A stretch of 64,000 nucleotides of DNA from Vanrija pseudolonga (lineage: Eukaryota; Basidiomycota; Tremellomycetes; Trichosporonales; Trichosporonaceae): the NCBI RefSeq assembly GCF_020906515.1, contig NC_085851.1, positions 3,162,001-3,226,000 on the forward strand, given 5' to 3'. A program made the translations under genes and the position numbers. The stretch's first letter is position 1. Each line of letters opens with the position of its first letter. Positions 20,922-31,152 of the stretch are shown here, piece after piece. Under the pieces are notes generated by a model. The model worked only from the letters and a program-made list of their open reading frames with translations. It was not told the origin of the DNA and did no database searches.

Positions 20922-21406
20922 TGTCGTTTCCGGTGATGGATGGAGGACGCGACGGGGGGATATTGAGAGGCTACACAACAAGGAAGCGACCAGCGAGGGT
21001 TGGGAGTGGGTCGTCGGTGGTCGAGGTTGAAAGGGAAGTGTGGTCCGCCGCGACGTGCCAGGAAACACACCCAACAACGGGAGCATTTTAGCGAGCCTAA
21101 ATTAGTCAGATGCCTATACATTGAGACGCCTAATGACACGCCTATTTTCTCCCTTCTCCACTCACAGCAATCCACCATGCACCACCACTCACCCCCCCAC
21201 CCGCTACAACTACAATATGCATGGATGGTATAGCAGCACACTCGCCATGGTCACACGACAAGGCTCGGTCCTTTCACAGCATGAGATGAGGCACACCTTA
21301 TACTGTGCCCCGTGCCCCCGCCGACTGACGTCTCCCTCTCTGCCCTGTGACTGCCACTCCGCCTCATCAATACCCACGAGATCGCCTCCTCCACCCTCCT
21401 CCGTGT
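20922..21406. other. Intergenic region upstream of the SWI3-type gene
   Basis: 485 bp with no supported gene: SWI3-type promoter plus the 3' flank of the SAP30-like gene. The right part is CACCACTC/CCCCACCC-rich. Confidence 0.5.
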
Positions 21407-22486
21407 CTATGAGAAGGGTGCAGGCGTGGGGTTGTACACACGCAAAAGACGGCCTAGCAACGAGTCAGCAATGCAAAGTATAACCCAAAATGCGACCACA
21501 CCGCCAACTTACCATGTCCAACCTTGTTCTTGTACAGGAAGTTGACAATCGTCTCGCCCTCGCGGTTCTGGCCACCGCCGAGGCCCTTGACCCAGTGCGC
21601 ATTTGCCTTCTCGGCAAGAATCGCACGTGCAGCATGCACGTCGCTGAGGGTCATGACGCCGCGCTTCACTCTGGGCGGCTGGGGCGAGGACTCTGGCGTC
21701 GACGCCTTGCGCAGCGGGGCCGTCTTGGAGCGGGTCGTTGGCGGCGCGTTGTTCTCCTCGTCTTGTGCTGCCTCTGCTGCCGCCTCGTCATCCGCACTGG
21801 GTTCAGGCTTGGGTCCGTCCACGTCGCCGCCGTCGGCTGCTCCGCGCACCTCTGGTGCCTCTGCCACCGGGGGCGCAGGCGGAGCAGGCTCGGGAACAGG
21901 CGCAGGCGCCGAGTCGACATCCATCCCGTCAGCCCGCTTTGGTGATGCTGGGAGGATAGGAACGATAGGCGGCGGCGGCGGAATCGTGTACAGCGCCGTG
22001 GCTGCGAAACAATGAGCACACTCCTCCTCCGTCGCTACGACGCGTGCCACTTACGAGGGGTACATGGCTCCTCGGACCACGGCGACACGTCCCAGCGGGG
22101 CAGGAGGTCGTGCACCTCGAGATAGCGGTACAGAGCTTCTGTTGGCAGGTCTAAAAAGTTGATCTGGTCGTCAGCTGCGTCGCCCACCTCATCCGACCCA
22201 CCTTGGTCTTGACGTCGGCGGGTTCGCTCCATTCGCCCTCACGGCCCTTGACCATGCCGACGCCAAAGCTGACGGGGCGGCGATCACGCGTGTCGCTCGT
22301 GCTGCTCTCTGGCCCGACTGAGCCCTCTGGCTTTTTCCGCTTCGTGCGGGCCGCGTTCGAGCCGTTGCCGCCGCCTGCCGCAGCAGGGAGGGACGACGGG
22401 GTGCCGGTGTTGCGAGGCCGCTTTGCGTTCGGAGGCGGCATGTTGCTCGGTGTGGGCGACGGCGCGTCGACCGGTGGTGGGGACAT
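21407..22486 (-). CDS. SAP30: SAP30-like Sin3-binding domain protein
   Basis: Probable subunit of the Sin3-Rpd3 histone deacetylase complex, nuclear. Exons 22486-22202, 22163-22055, 22001-21513, 21453-21407 give 309 aa. The N-terminus is basic and disordered with KRPR and RTKRKKPEG (possible nuclear signals). Residues 96-130 read INFLDLPTEALYRYLEVHDL then RWDVSPWSEEPCTP, resembling the first helix of the SAP30 Sin3-binding domain. A Pro/Ala/Glu/Asp-rich insert of roughly 110 aa follows. The C-terminus (VHAARAILAEKANAHWV, GETIVNFLYKNKVGHG) matches the second half (paired helices ending in a xxFIYxxK-type block). The last exon, 47 nt, adds RLLRVYNPTPAPFS. The family call rests on motif resemblance, so moderate confidence; the exon structure is firm. 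Confidence 0.65.
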
Positions 22487-22907
22487 GGTGTGCAGGTGTG
22501 TGCGTGGCTTGTTGTTGTGGATGTGTGCGAGGATGCAGCGAGAGAGAGACGGTGCAAGGCAAAGTGGGCGGGCGGGCGGCTGGCTGGCCTGCCTGCTGGG
22601 TACGCTGCTCCTGCTCCGGATGCGCGTGATTGACTTGGGGGGGTGCAAGGTGGTGAGCCAAAGTGGAGGGGGCAGCAGCACAACATTGGACAGGGAACAG
22701 GGCCAATTTTTGATCCCGCGAGGCGTTGTCGAGCGAGTTTGGGTGGAGGTGGGGGTAGGGAGGGACGGGCGGGATCAAAACGCGGAGATGGCACCTCCCT
22801 CCACTCGCCACCAGAAATCTTGAAATCTGCGACCACCGCGGCAAGCGACGTGAGTGACATCAACGATCTCAGCTCGTGCACTCGACAGCAACAACAACCA
22901 GAACACA
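22487..22907. other. Divergent promoter between the SAP30-like gene and FCF1
   Basis: 421 bp between the two start codons. No gene; shared 5' flanks. A purine-rich stretch (ggaggtgggggtagggaggg, near 22745-22764) is the only visible feature. Confidence 0.5.
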
Positions 22908-23891
22908 ATGGTAGGTGCTGCTGATTCGATACAAGCACCTACTAACGTCACAGGGAAAAGCAAAGGTCACGCGCAAGTTTGCCGCCGTCAAGCGCATGCT
23001 CAAGCCGAGCGACCCGCGGTTGTGAGCGCGATCGCTGCCTTCCTCGGCGTCTCCCCACTGACACACCCGCAGGAAGGAGAACATTGAGAAGGCGGCCAAG
23101 GTCGAGCAGAAGAAGAAGCAGCTGGAAGAGAAGAAGCAGGTGTAGGTGATCGACTCATCGTCGGTGTACCTACTAACGCCCCCCAGTGCCCAGGTCTCGA
23201 GCTCGTGAGTAGCTGACAGTTCTCCATCTGCGCCCAGCTAACCCCACCCCAGCCTCTTCCTCTCGCACAACACGGACCTCGGGCCGCCGTACCGCGTGCT
23301 CGTCGACACCAACTTTATCAACTTTTCCATCCAGAACAAGATTGAGCTGGTGCAGGGCATGATGGATTGCCTGATGGCCAAGTGTGAGTCGAGCCGCCAT
23401 GGCCGTCTTCTCTAGCCGTCACTAGCCGCACGCAACGCTGACACACACCCCAGGCATCCCCACCATCTCGGACTGCGTGCTCGCCGAGCTCGAGAAGCTG
23501 GGGCCAAAGTACCGTCTTGCGCTCAAGTAGGTGCTGTGATGAGGTTCGGTTTGATGTACAGCAGCTCACACCACGCAGGATCGCAAAGGACCCGCGCTTC
23601 GACCGCGTCCACTGTGACCGTTAGTTTTGCACACACGAGTCCAACTGACGCCCCAGACAAGGGAACGTATGCCGACGACTGCCTCGTCGAGCGTGTCTCC
23701 GCGCACAAGTGCTACATTGTCGCTACTGTGAGTGCAGCTAGGGTATGAAAGACGATCAGCTCACGCCACCACAGTGCGATCGCGACCTCCGCCGCAGGAT
23801 ACGCAAGGTGCCCGGCGTGCCGCTCATGTACGTCGTCAAGCACCGCTACCAGATCGAGCGCCTGCCCGACGGCGGTGCGTCGTTTATCTAG
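22908..23891 (+). CDS. FCF1: FCF1/UTP24 pre-rRNA processing PIN endonuclease
   Basis: PIN-domain nuclease of the SSU processome that cuts pre-18S rRNA at sites A1/A2 in the nucleolus. Exons 22908-22910, 22954-23021, 23073-23141, 23187-23204, 23253-23383, 23454-23526, 23579-23619, 23657-23727, 23775-23891 give 196 aa, close to yeast Fcf1 (189 aa). The first coding exon is the ATG alone and exon 4 is 18 nt. Motifs: [36 protein letters not shown] (with the first catalytic Asp), [17 protein letters not shown] (acidic E), [12 protein letters not shown] (second/third acidic residues), [20 protein letters not shown] and [12 protein letters not shown]. All predicted PIN acidic residues are present. 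Nine exons in under 1 kb is dense even here. Confidence 0.96.
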
Positions 23892-24034
23892 GTCTAGGCT
23901 GCATAGAGTGGGCGTGGTCGTGTACAGGTACAATTTCATCATGCATTGTATTACTATACAGTGTGGTGTCGGGCCAAGAGGCAAGAGGCAAGGTTGTGGC
24001 CAAGTGCCACTCAAGGTGTCAAGTGTGGTGCAGG

Positions 24035-27000
24035 TTAATTCATGTCCTGGTGGGTCAGCACGTTCAACGCATGAATACCCACGGCCAGGATGTCCTTGAC
24101 GAATGGCTTCGAGTTGAGCAGGCGCTCGCCAACGACAGCGCCCTTCGTCTCCTTCTTCTCTTTCTTCTCGATCGTGGTCGTCACCTCTGGCACTGCCCCG
24201 TGCAACCCGTGCGCGCCAGGCGGGAGACGCACGACCCAGCCCTTCTCGTCCATGAGGTCGAAGAAGCCGCTCAGCAGCCGGTCGGACTGGAGGGTCGATC
24301 GCGAGCCAAAGATCACGAGCTTCTTACGCGCGCGCGTAAAGCTCACGTTGATGCGGCGCCAGTCACGCAGCAGGTCGCCGATCTTGCCTTCCTCGTTGGA
24401 GCGGACCAGCGAGATCAGGATACAGTCCTTGTCACGACCCTGCGACTTGTCGGCTGTCAGGATCTCGACGTTGGGCAGGTCGGTGAATAGCCCGGACAGC
24501 AGCTTGATCTGCTGTCGGTACGGCGTGATCACCGCCACATCGTGCTCGCGGACTCCCGAGGCGACGACTGCTCGCGCAAGCTGGTACACGAGCGACGCTT
24601 CGATAGGGTTCTGGATCAGGTCGCCTGCGCGCACGTCGCGTGCCGGTACCAGGTCCGTGTCGACAAACACGGCCTTGACGCTGCGGGTTAGCGAGAAACG
24701 CTGCCTCGCACACTCACTTCTCGTCAAGGAGGCCTTGGAGCCAGCAGTCCTCAGCGCATGTGGCTTCGCCGTTGTGAGCGCAAGGGGTCCGCTCCCGCAG
24801 TGTGAGCGCTTGCTTCGCTACCGCCTCAGACCCGCAGCGCAGCCGTCCCTCGTAGATGAGCCGGTTGGACAGCAGCATGATGTCCTCGTTCATGCGGTAC
24901 TGGGACGCCAGTGGCGCCACGGCCTCGGTATGCGCGTCGCTAAGGCGGCGGAAGAGGGAAACGTCGAGCCCGCCCGCACGTGCCTCGGCCTTGCGTACGA
25001 TCGGAGGCAGCTGGAAGTGGTCGCCAACGAGGACAAACTTGTCGGCGCAGCGCAGCGGGCCAAGGCAAGTCGGGAGGGTAATCTGCGACGCTTCGTCCAC
25101 GATACAGTAGTCAAACTTGCGCCGGGCGAAGATTGGGCTGGCGTCAGCTTGTGCCACAAACCCCTCACTCACTGCTCGATCGACAAACATGTGGCGGCGA
25201 CGACTGGCGGTGTCATGAGACGCGCCTCCATCTGCTCGGCGCTCGTGCTGGGGCCCAGCGACTCGAGTGTCAAGTGCTGCACGTCGCGGTGCACCTTGTC
25301 AATGTTGCCGATGCGGAGGACCTGGAAATCCGCGTTGACGAGCTTGGACACAATCGTGTCGACGGCCGAGTGCGTGTAGCTTGTCAGGAGCACACTCTTG
25401 CCACGCGCCACGAGCGCCTTAATGATCTCGGAGATCGTCGTTGTCTTGCCTGTACCGGGCATACCGAGGACCAGGGCGTAGTCTTGTGCCGTGAGCACCT
25501 TGTGCATCGCGTTGCGCTGGTCTGCGTTCAGAGACGCGGGGATCTCATCATCGCTCGGTGCAAGGCTCTCGTCGAACGCTGGTGCCTCGAGGTCGACAAC
25601 GAGGCGCCGCCGCTTCTCATCGCCACCAGCAACGAACAGCTGCGCGAGGCTGCCCCGCATCCTTGTCATGCCGGAGCTCATCTCGTCCTTGTCGATCCTG
25701 AAGCGCACGCCATCGACTGACGCTGGTCTGCGCGTCCGGGCAAGGAGCGCCTCGAGGTCAATCCTGTACGTGACCGCCACAGTGACGCTGTCCCTGTCCA
25801 GAGCGGTCACCCACCCGCGTTCGAGGCATAAGAGGTGAGGGTCGATCGACAGGGACACAGGGTCGCCCTTGGCGATGTGGCCAGAGAGGAGTGACGCTCG
25901 TGGTGTTGACCCGTCCTCGGCAGGTGCTCGCACAAAGGTGTGCGAGTAACGGTGGATCTTGGACAGCGACTTGCCCACGTCGTTCGACTCGGACGCGATA
26001 ACCATGTCGGCAAAGCATCGACCTGACCGCTGCCGAGCCTCGGCCGTCATGGTCCACAACTGAGCACGGAGGCGCACAGTGTCCTGCTCTTCGAGCGAAA
26101 GAAGCCGCTCCCAGTGCTCGAAGAATGCCGCGTGCGCGTCGGTCAAGTGCCCTGTCTTGGCCTGGTACAGTGGCGCAATAGCGTCGTAGTCGTCCACTGG
26201 TACGCGGTCGACAGCCTGGTTGTCAGCTGAGCTCTCATACCCCTACGCACCTTGCGATACAGCATGCACGCATCGGCCGCATAGCATCTGTCACAGTCTG
26301 TCGGGTTGTCGATCGTTGGTGGCAAGAACGGCACGGCGAGGGCGTCTGGCTCGTCTTTCGGTTGTGGCACTCGCTCCCGCTCCATCCATTCGGCCAGCTC
26401 GTTGCGCGTCTGGATGAGCGCGCGCACCTCGTTCGCCTTGGCCTCGACGAGGATGATCGTGTCCTTCATGGAGTAGTACAGCAAGCCAGCGTTCACGGGA
26501 GTGTCTGCTGTCAGCGCCGCAACCAACCCTTCACTCACTGTATCGGTCCTCCATGAGCAGTGTGTAGAGCATGGTCTGCGCGCGGTGGCCCACCCCACCA
26601 ATCCACTTGCCCGTTTTAATCTCTAGCGGGGCGACAATCTCTTCTGCTACTCCTCCGTCACGGCATAGGCGCGCCTGGACACTGGCGTCGACTTTACCCT
26701 TGAGGCCCCACTTGGTCGACCAGATGTCCTCTTCGATCTCGTGCAGGCCCGAGATTGCCAGCGTCCCGATCGGCTCATCGCGAGCAGTCTTGACTTCGCC
26801 ATCGGAGGTTGGCTCAGCGTGCACCCACTTGCGGCCGAACGTCTCGAATCCCTCTTCCGCTCGGGAGCCAATGTCCTTTGCCACCATGCCCGAGTCGAGC
26901 CCCGCTCCCCAGACCTGTAGCCGAGTCTCCTCCTTTGTGAGCTCCCCACGGATCATGGTTGCGATATCGTCGCGGGAAAACTTCTGCTCCGACAGCGAGC

Positions 27001-28239
27001 CTTGCAGCAGCGAGTGGAGCACGTTTCCGTAGAGCATGGACTTCGATGGCGGCTCTGGGAGCTTGACGAGCGCCTGGACCAATGGTCGGCGGGGGCAGGG
27101 GATCGCGTTGGCGATCGCCGTCATGGTGACGAGGACGTCGGGGTGGTGGATGATGTACGATGACGCGTCGGAGAACGTGAGGACAATGGGCTTGTCGTGA
27201 GGCTCGTTCAGAGCGTGCGAGACGACATTCACAACGTCGCCCCGGCGGGCCTTGATGTCGGCCCAGCGCTCCTTCAGATGAATCAGGCGGCGGGTACCCT
27301 CCGCACAAGTGACAACGAGTGTCTGTTGTCAGCTTAACAACAAGATAGTAGGTCACCTTGCCCTGTCGCCGCACCTCCGTCTCCATCTCCATAACGCTCA
27401 GGAATAGACTCATCTCGTCATCGGGGATAGTGTCGAGCAGCTCGTCGTACACGGCCTCGACTGTACATCGTAGCCAAGGCGTGGGCTTGTACCCTTCTGG
27501 TAGAGCGGGGAGAGGAGGGTGGAGGACGGGGTACTTGATCTGAGATTGTCAGTTGCTGCCAAGTCACCGCACTCACCGTCTCCTTGACCAGCGCCGACTC
27601 GTCGATCATGGCCAACGCATCGAGATCCCAGTCCATGTCGTAATGCGACTCCTGCGACGCAGTGGGTAATGGGAAGTCGTCCTCCGCGTCCATCGGCTTC
27701 ACGTCGACGTCGACAGCAGGCTTGGCTTCAGACTCGGCTTTGACGACAGTGAGCTGGGGCACAGGCGCAGCCTTCACAGCTGGAGGGGGTACGCGCGCGA
27801 TCTTGACCTCTTTGACAGGCGATATGGCAGAGCGGCCCTCAAGCCTAGGCTTCACTTCGGCCTTCTTCACGGGCCTGAACGCGCTCGGCACCGCCGCTTT
27901 GCCCAGGGCAGGCAGCGGCCGTCCCACCGGGCTGCGGGATAACGGCGCGAGCGGCCGGCGTGGCGTCGGCATCTTGGGCTGTGTCAGAAAGTCGATGAGG
28001 TCGGCTTCGGGCACAGAGGAAGGGGGAACGGTGCCGCGCCGTGGCGTCGGCTTGGAAGGGCTGGGCAGCGAGCTGCTGGGCGGCGCGTCGAACTCGCTCC
28101 CCTCGAGCCCGGCGAGCAGGTCGGCCATGAACGCGTCCTCGTTCTCCTTGTCCGTGCGCGCGCGTTTCGCGCGGCTGCCGCGCTTGTCGTGCGCCATGGG
28201 CCGCTTGGACGACGACGACGAAGCTGACGCTGCCCTCAT
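24035..28239 (-). CDS. DNA2: DNA2 replication nuclease-helicase
   Basis: Flap nuclease plus 5'-3' superfamily 1 helicase for Okazaki-fragment maturation, end resection and fork recovery; nucleus. Exons 28239-27577, 27539-27357, 27322-26539, 26504-26251, 26215-25173, 25137-24718, 24680-24035 give 1330 aa. The N-terminal 220 aa are disordered and basic (KRPMAHDKRGSRAKRAR). The nuclease domain carries a first iron-sulfur Cys in TPWLRCTVEAV (about 246) and the C-x2-C-x5-C cluster CDRCYAADAC (about 615-624), with catalytic GNVLHSLLQ and APLEIKTGKW blocks. Helicase motifs: Walker A GMPGTGKTTT (about 880), Walker B DYCIVDEASQITLP, VLVGDHFQLPP, EILTADKSQGRDKDCILISL and RRINVSFTRARKKLVIFG. Everything needed for both activities is present. 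Confidence 0.96.
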
Positions 28240-28799
28240 TTTGGGAGGACGTCAAGAGTCAAGAGGCAAGAATGATGGTGATGATTGAGTTGCAAGATAC
28301 TAAAGGGTGATTGTGTAATGTTTAGTAGTTTGGCCTTGGACGCGAAATCAAACACGTCGGTGGAGTCGCGTGCCTGGGTGGCCGGCCACTCCTGAGATTC
28401 GCGACAGGTGGCTCTGCGCCACCACCACTCGCGTTGGTCACTCACTGTACTGCTGTCGTGTGCGCGTGTGCATGCACAGCGTGCATGTCTCTTGGATGCT
28501 GGAGTGTGCTATTCGATACTGGTGAGAGTGAGATGCATACAAGCCGCATCTAGGCAGGGACAGCTGGCACTCTACCCACCGATGCCGCCCCAGCCCCACT
28601 CCACACCCCGTCTCCAAGCGACAACTCAATCTCCCACCTCGCACACCACACTCATGCATGCGGCCATGCGGTCCCAGGGATACCGTTTTATCTATACGCT
28701 CCTCTACATCATGCCACGACGCCCTCGCTCTCACGGCCGGCAGGCATTAGATTGCCGACCGCAGGCTGGGGAAACGAGTCCGTTCGAACCTGATCTCGC
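28240..28799. other. Intergenic region between DNA2 start and 6-phosphogluconolactonase stop
   Basis: 560 bp, both neighbours on the minus strand. It holds the DNA2 promoter and the lactonase 3' flank. A GTTCGAACC word near 28784-28792 matches a tRNA B-box, but no tRNA folds around it. Confidence 0.5.
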
Positions 28800-29742
28800 T
28801 CAGCTGCTGAACTCGGTCTTGGCGTACTTCAGGCGGCCGGCAGCGGCGTCGTCGACAAACCAGTAGACCGCACCGGGGCTGGGCATGTTAGCTGGGCTAA
28901 TACAGGGGACAAGCTGGCCGCCAGGGCACACTCACGCAGCAGGGCGCACGCGCGAGCAGGGGAGGCCGAGCTCGGGCTCGTCGAGGATCTTGGCGAGCAT
29001 CTCCTGCTTGCCCTCGCCGGTCGCGACGAACGCGACGCGGGAAGCGTGGTTGAGGACGGGGTAGCTGAGTGTGTAAGCACATGTGAGTGGGTAGGGAACC
29101 AAATCAGGACGCTACCCACGTGAAGGTGATGCGCCTGGGAGGAGGCTTGGGGCTGTCGACAATGGGCGCAATCCAGGCGCTCTGCTCGGCAAGGAGCGGG
29201 TGGCCGGGGAAGAGCGAGCAGGTGTGGCCGTCGGGTCCCATGCCCAGGAGGATGAGGTCGAAGGTGGGGTAGCGGGCCGTGGTCGTCGAGGCGAAGGTCG
29301 CGACGAGCTGCTTCTCATAGTCGGTCGCGACGGCCTGGGCCTCCTGCTGGACCTCACCGAGGTCCCAGTTCTCGGCCGTGGGCTGGGTGCGCGTGTTCTC
29401 GGAGAAGAGGGACGAGTTGAGCGTGTGGATCTGCTCGCGCTTGATGGGGACGTGGTCGAGGAACGCCTTGGCGCACGCGGCGTAGTTGGACTCGGGGTGG
29501 TCGAGGGGGACGATGCGCTCGTCGGCAAAGAAGACCTGCCACTTGTCCCAGTGGATGCCGGGGATGTCGGCCAGCGGCTTGAGGTTGTTGGGCAGCGAGC
29601 CGCCCGAGAGCGCAATGGTGAACTGGCCGCGAGCGGCGACAGCCTCGGCCTGGGCCTTGACGATGAAGTCGGCAAGCGACTTTTGCAGCGTCGGCACGGC
29701 GTCGAACGAGTACAGGACGGGGGCGGGGGTCGTGTTGGGCAT
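28800..29742 (-). CDS. SOL3: 6-phosphogluconolactonase (SOL/PGLS family)
   Basis: Second enzyme of the oxidative pentose-phosphate pathway: hydrolyses 6-phosphogluconolactone to 6-phosphogluconate; cytosolic. Exons 29742-29120, 29064-28936, 28878-28800 give 276 aa, the normal length. Motifs in order: [11 protein letters not shown] (phosphate-binding loop, about 41-51), [20 protein letters not shown] (about 71-90), and [20 protein letters not shown] (about 170-189) with the catalytic DGHT. The C-terminus has [20 protein letters not shown] and [15 protein letters not shown]. Start MPNTTPAP at 29742. Which yeast SOL paralogue it matches cannot be told; probably the single copy. Confidence 0.95.
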
Positions 29743-31152
29743 GGTGGTTGCTCTGCTGTAGTGAGAGAGAGAGAGTAAGAGAAAAAGTCGGTTACGATAA
29801 AGTGGAATGTCTGCGAAGTCGATTTCATTGACAAGAGAGAGAGTGGGGGAAAGGGGCGCAGGTGACGTCAGGAACGTGGCATGCACGCCTACTGGCTGGG
29901 CGACGAGTTTTGGGGCGTTGCGCAGGCCTACTATCCCTCACGACGGGCGTACAAGACCCGATGCACTGCCAATGCTCTTCCTGCACAATCTATCCCCACA
30001 AGGAGAGACGCAGAAGTGCCAGCAGGCAGATTGATCTGATTTGCAGTGCACAAGCGCACAAGGGACTCCACAACATTCAGACTTTTGAAGCCCCGCCCAA
30101 GGTTGGAGTTGTGCCACCAGCCGAGCCGCCGTGTCACTGCCACACGAAGTCAAAGGCCTTGTTGCTCGTCGAGGAAGACCATGCTGTTGGAGCTCAATGC
30201 TGGGGACTTTGCTTCTGTCGAAGCACAGGCAAGGATGCAAAGGTAGTACCAATCTCTCCCTCCTCCCTCAGCGCACAGGCGAACGCACACAGATGAACCG
30301 TTGATCATTGCGGACACACACCTAGTCGTCTTGTGCGTGGATCAGCCGTGGACTGGGCAACTGCCGTCGATACATGCCCCCACCTGTGTTATCTTCCAAG
30401 CCCAGAGTCACGCACAGAGCAAGAACAACAACAAACAAGACTGTGTCTCAGAGTTTAGGCAGACGAGACGTGCCGCTGTCAGGGCTGTTTGTGGTGGTGC
30501 CTTTGGAGCCGGGTGTTATCCGGTGCACACGGCCGTGTCTGGTGGTGGGCCGTGTTTGTGTCGCCTCGCCCCGTGTGACTGACTGATGGTGATTGCTTGT
30601 CGACACAGTCAGCGATCTGTGCGGACGGACAAAGCACAGGGTGCACAGGTGAGATGGCGACAACGTGGTGGTGGCCATGATAACAATACTGTCGGTTTCC
30701 ATGGTTTGTGCCGCCCAAACTACTCGTACAGCTGCTCTCATGCATGCAGTTCTGCCTTGTCCAGAGTGTGAGAGATCCGTGTGACATCATGCGTCTACAG
30801 TTACCAGGGGGTGACCACCCCTTTGTCGCGCGTGAAGCCGGCCCACCACCCTCCCTGTTGTTGGTTGTTGGCTTGGCCGTCGCTGCAATCACAAACCGAC
30901 AGACTGAATAGTCGTGCTATTTGACTTTTGTTGGTCCAGACCCTTGCTTTGCCTTGACGCCGGAGACGCGTCGTGTGATTCATGAAACTCAATCCACCCA
31001 CCCACTCACCTTCCTTGCCTTCCCTCCCCCCCTCCCCCACAACAACCAACACAACCCTTGCACGGCGACGACAAACAAGCAAGGCAAAACACCTGCCTTG
31101 CTCTTTGCATCGTCACCCACCTCCAGTGGCCAAGGCCCAAAACGCACCGGGC
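29743..31152. other. Intergenic region (1.4 kb) between lactonase and CLC genes
   Basis: Divergent promoters of the two genes. No exon chain or domain could be built from the short frames. The right end (30970-31140) is C/A-rich on the + strand, typical of the 5' UTRs in this window. Nothing else recognised. Confidence 0.5.

Noticed and set aside
28784-28792. GTTCGAACC B-box-like word near the lactonase stop
   Set aside because: No cloverleaf on either strand and it lies 8 bp from the end of a coding exon.
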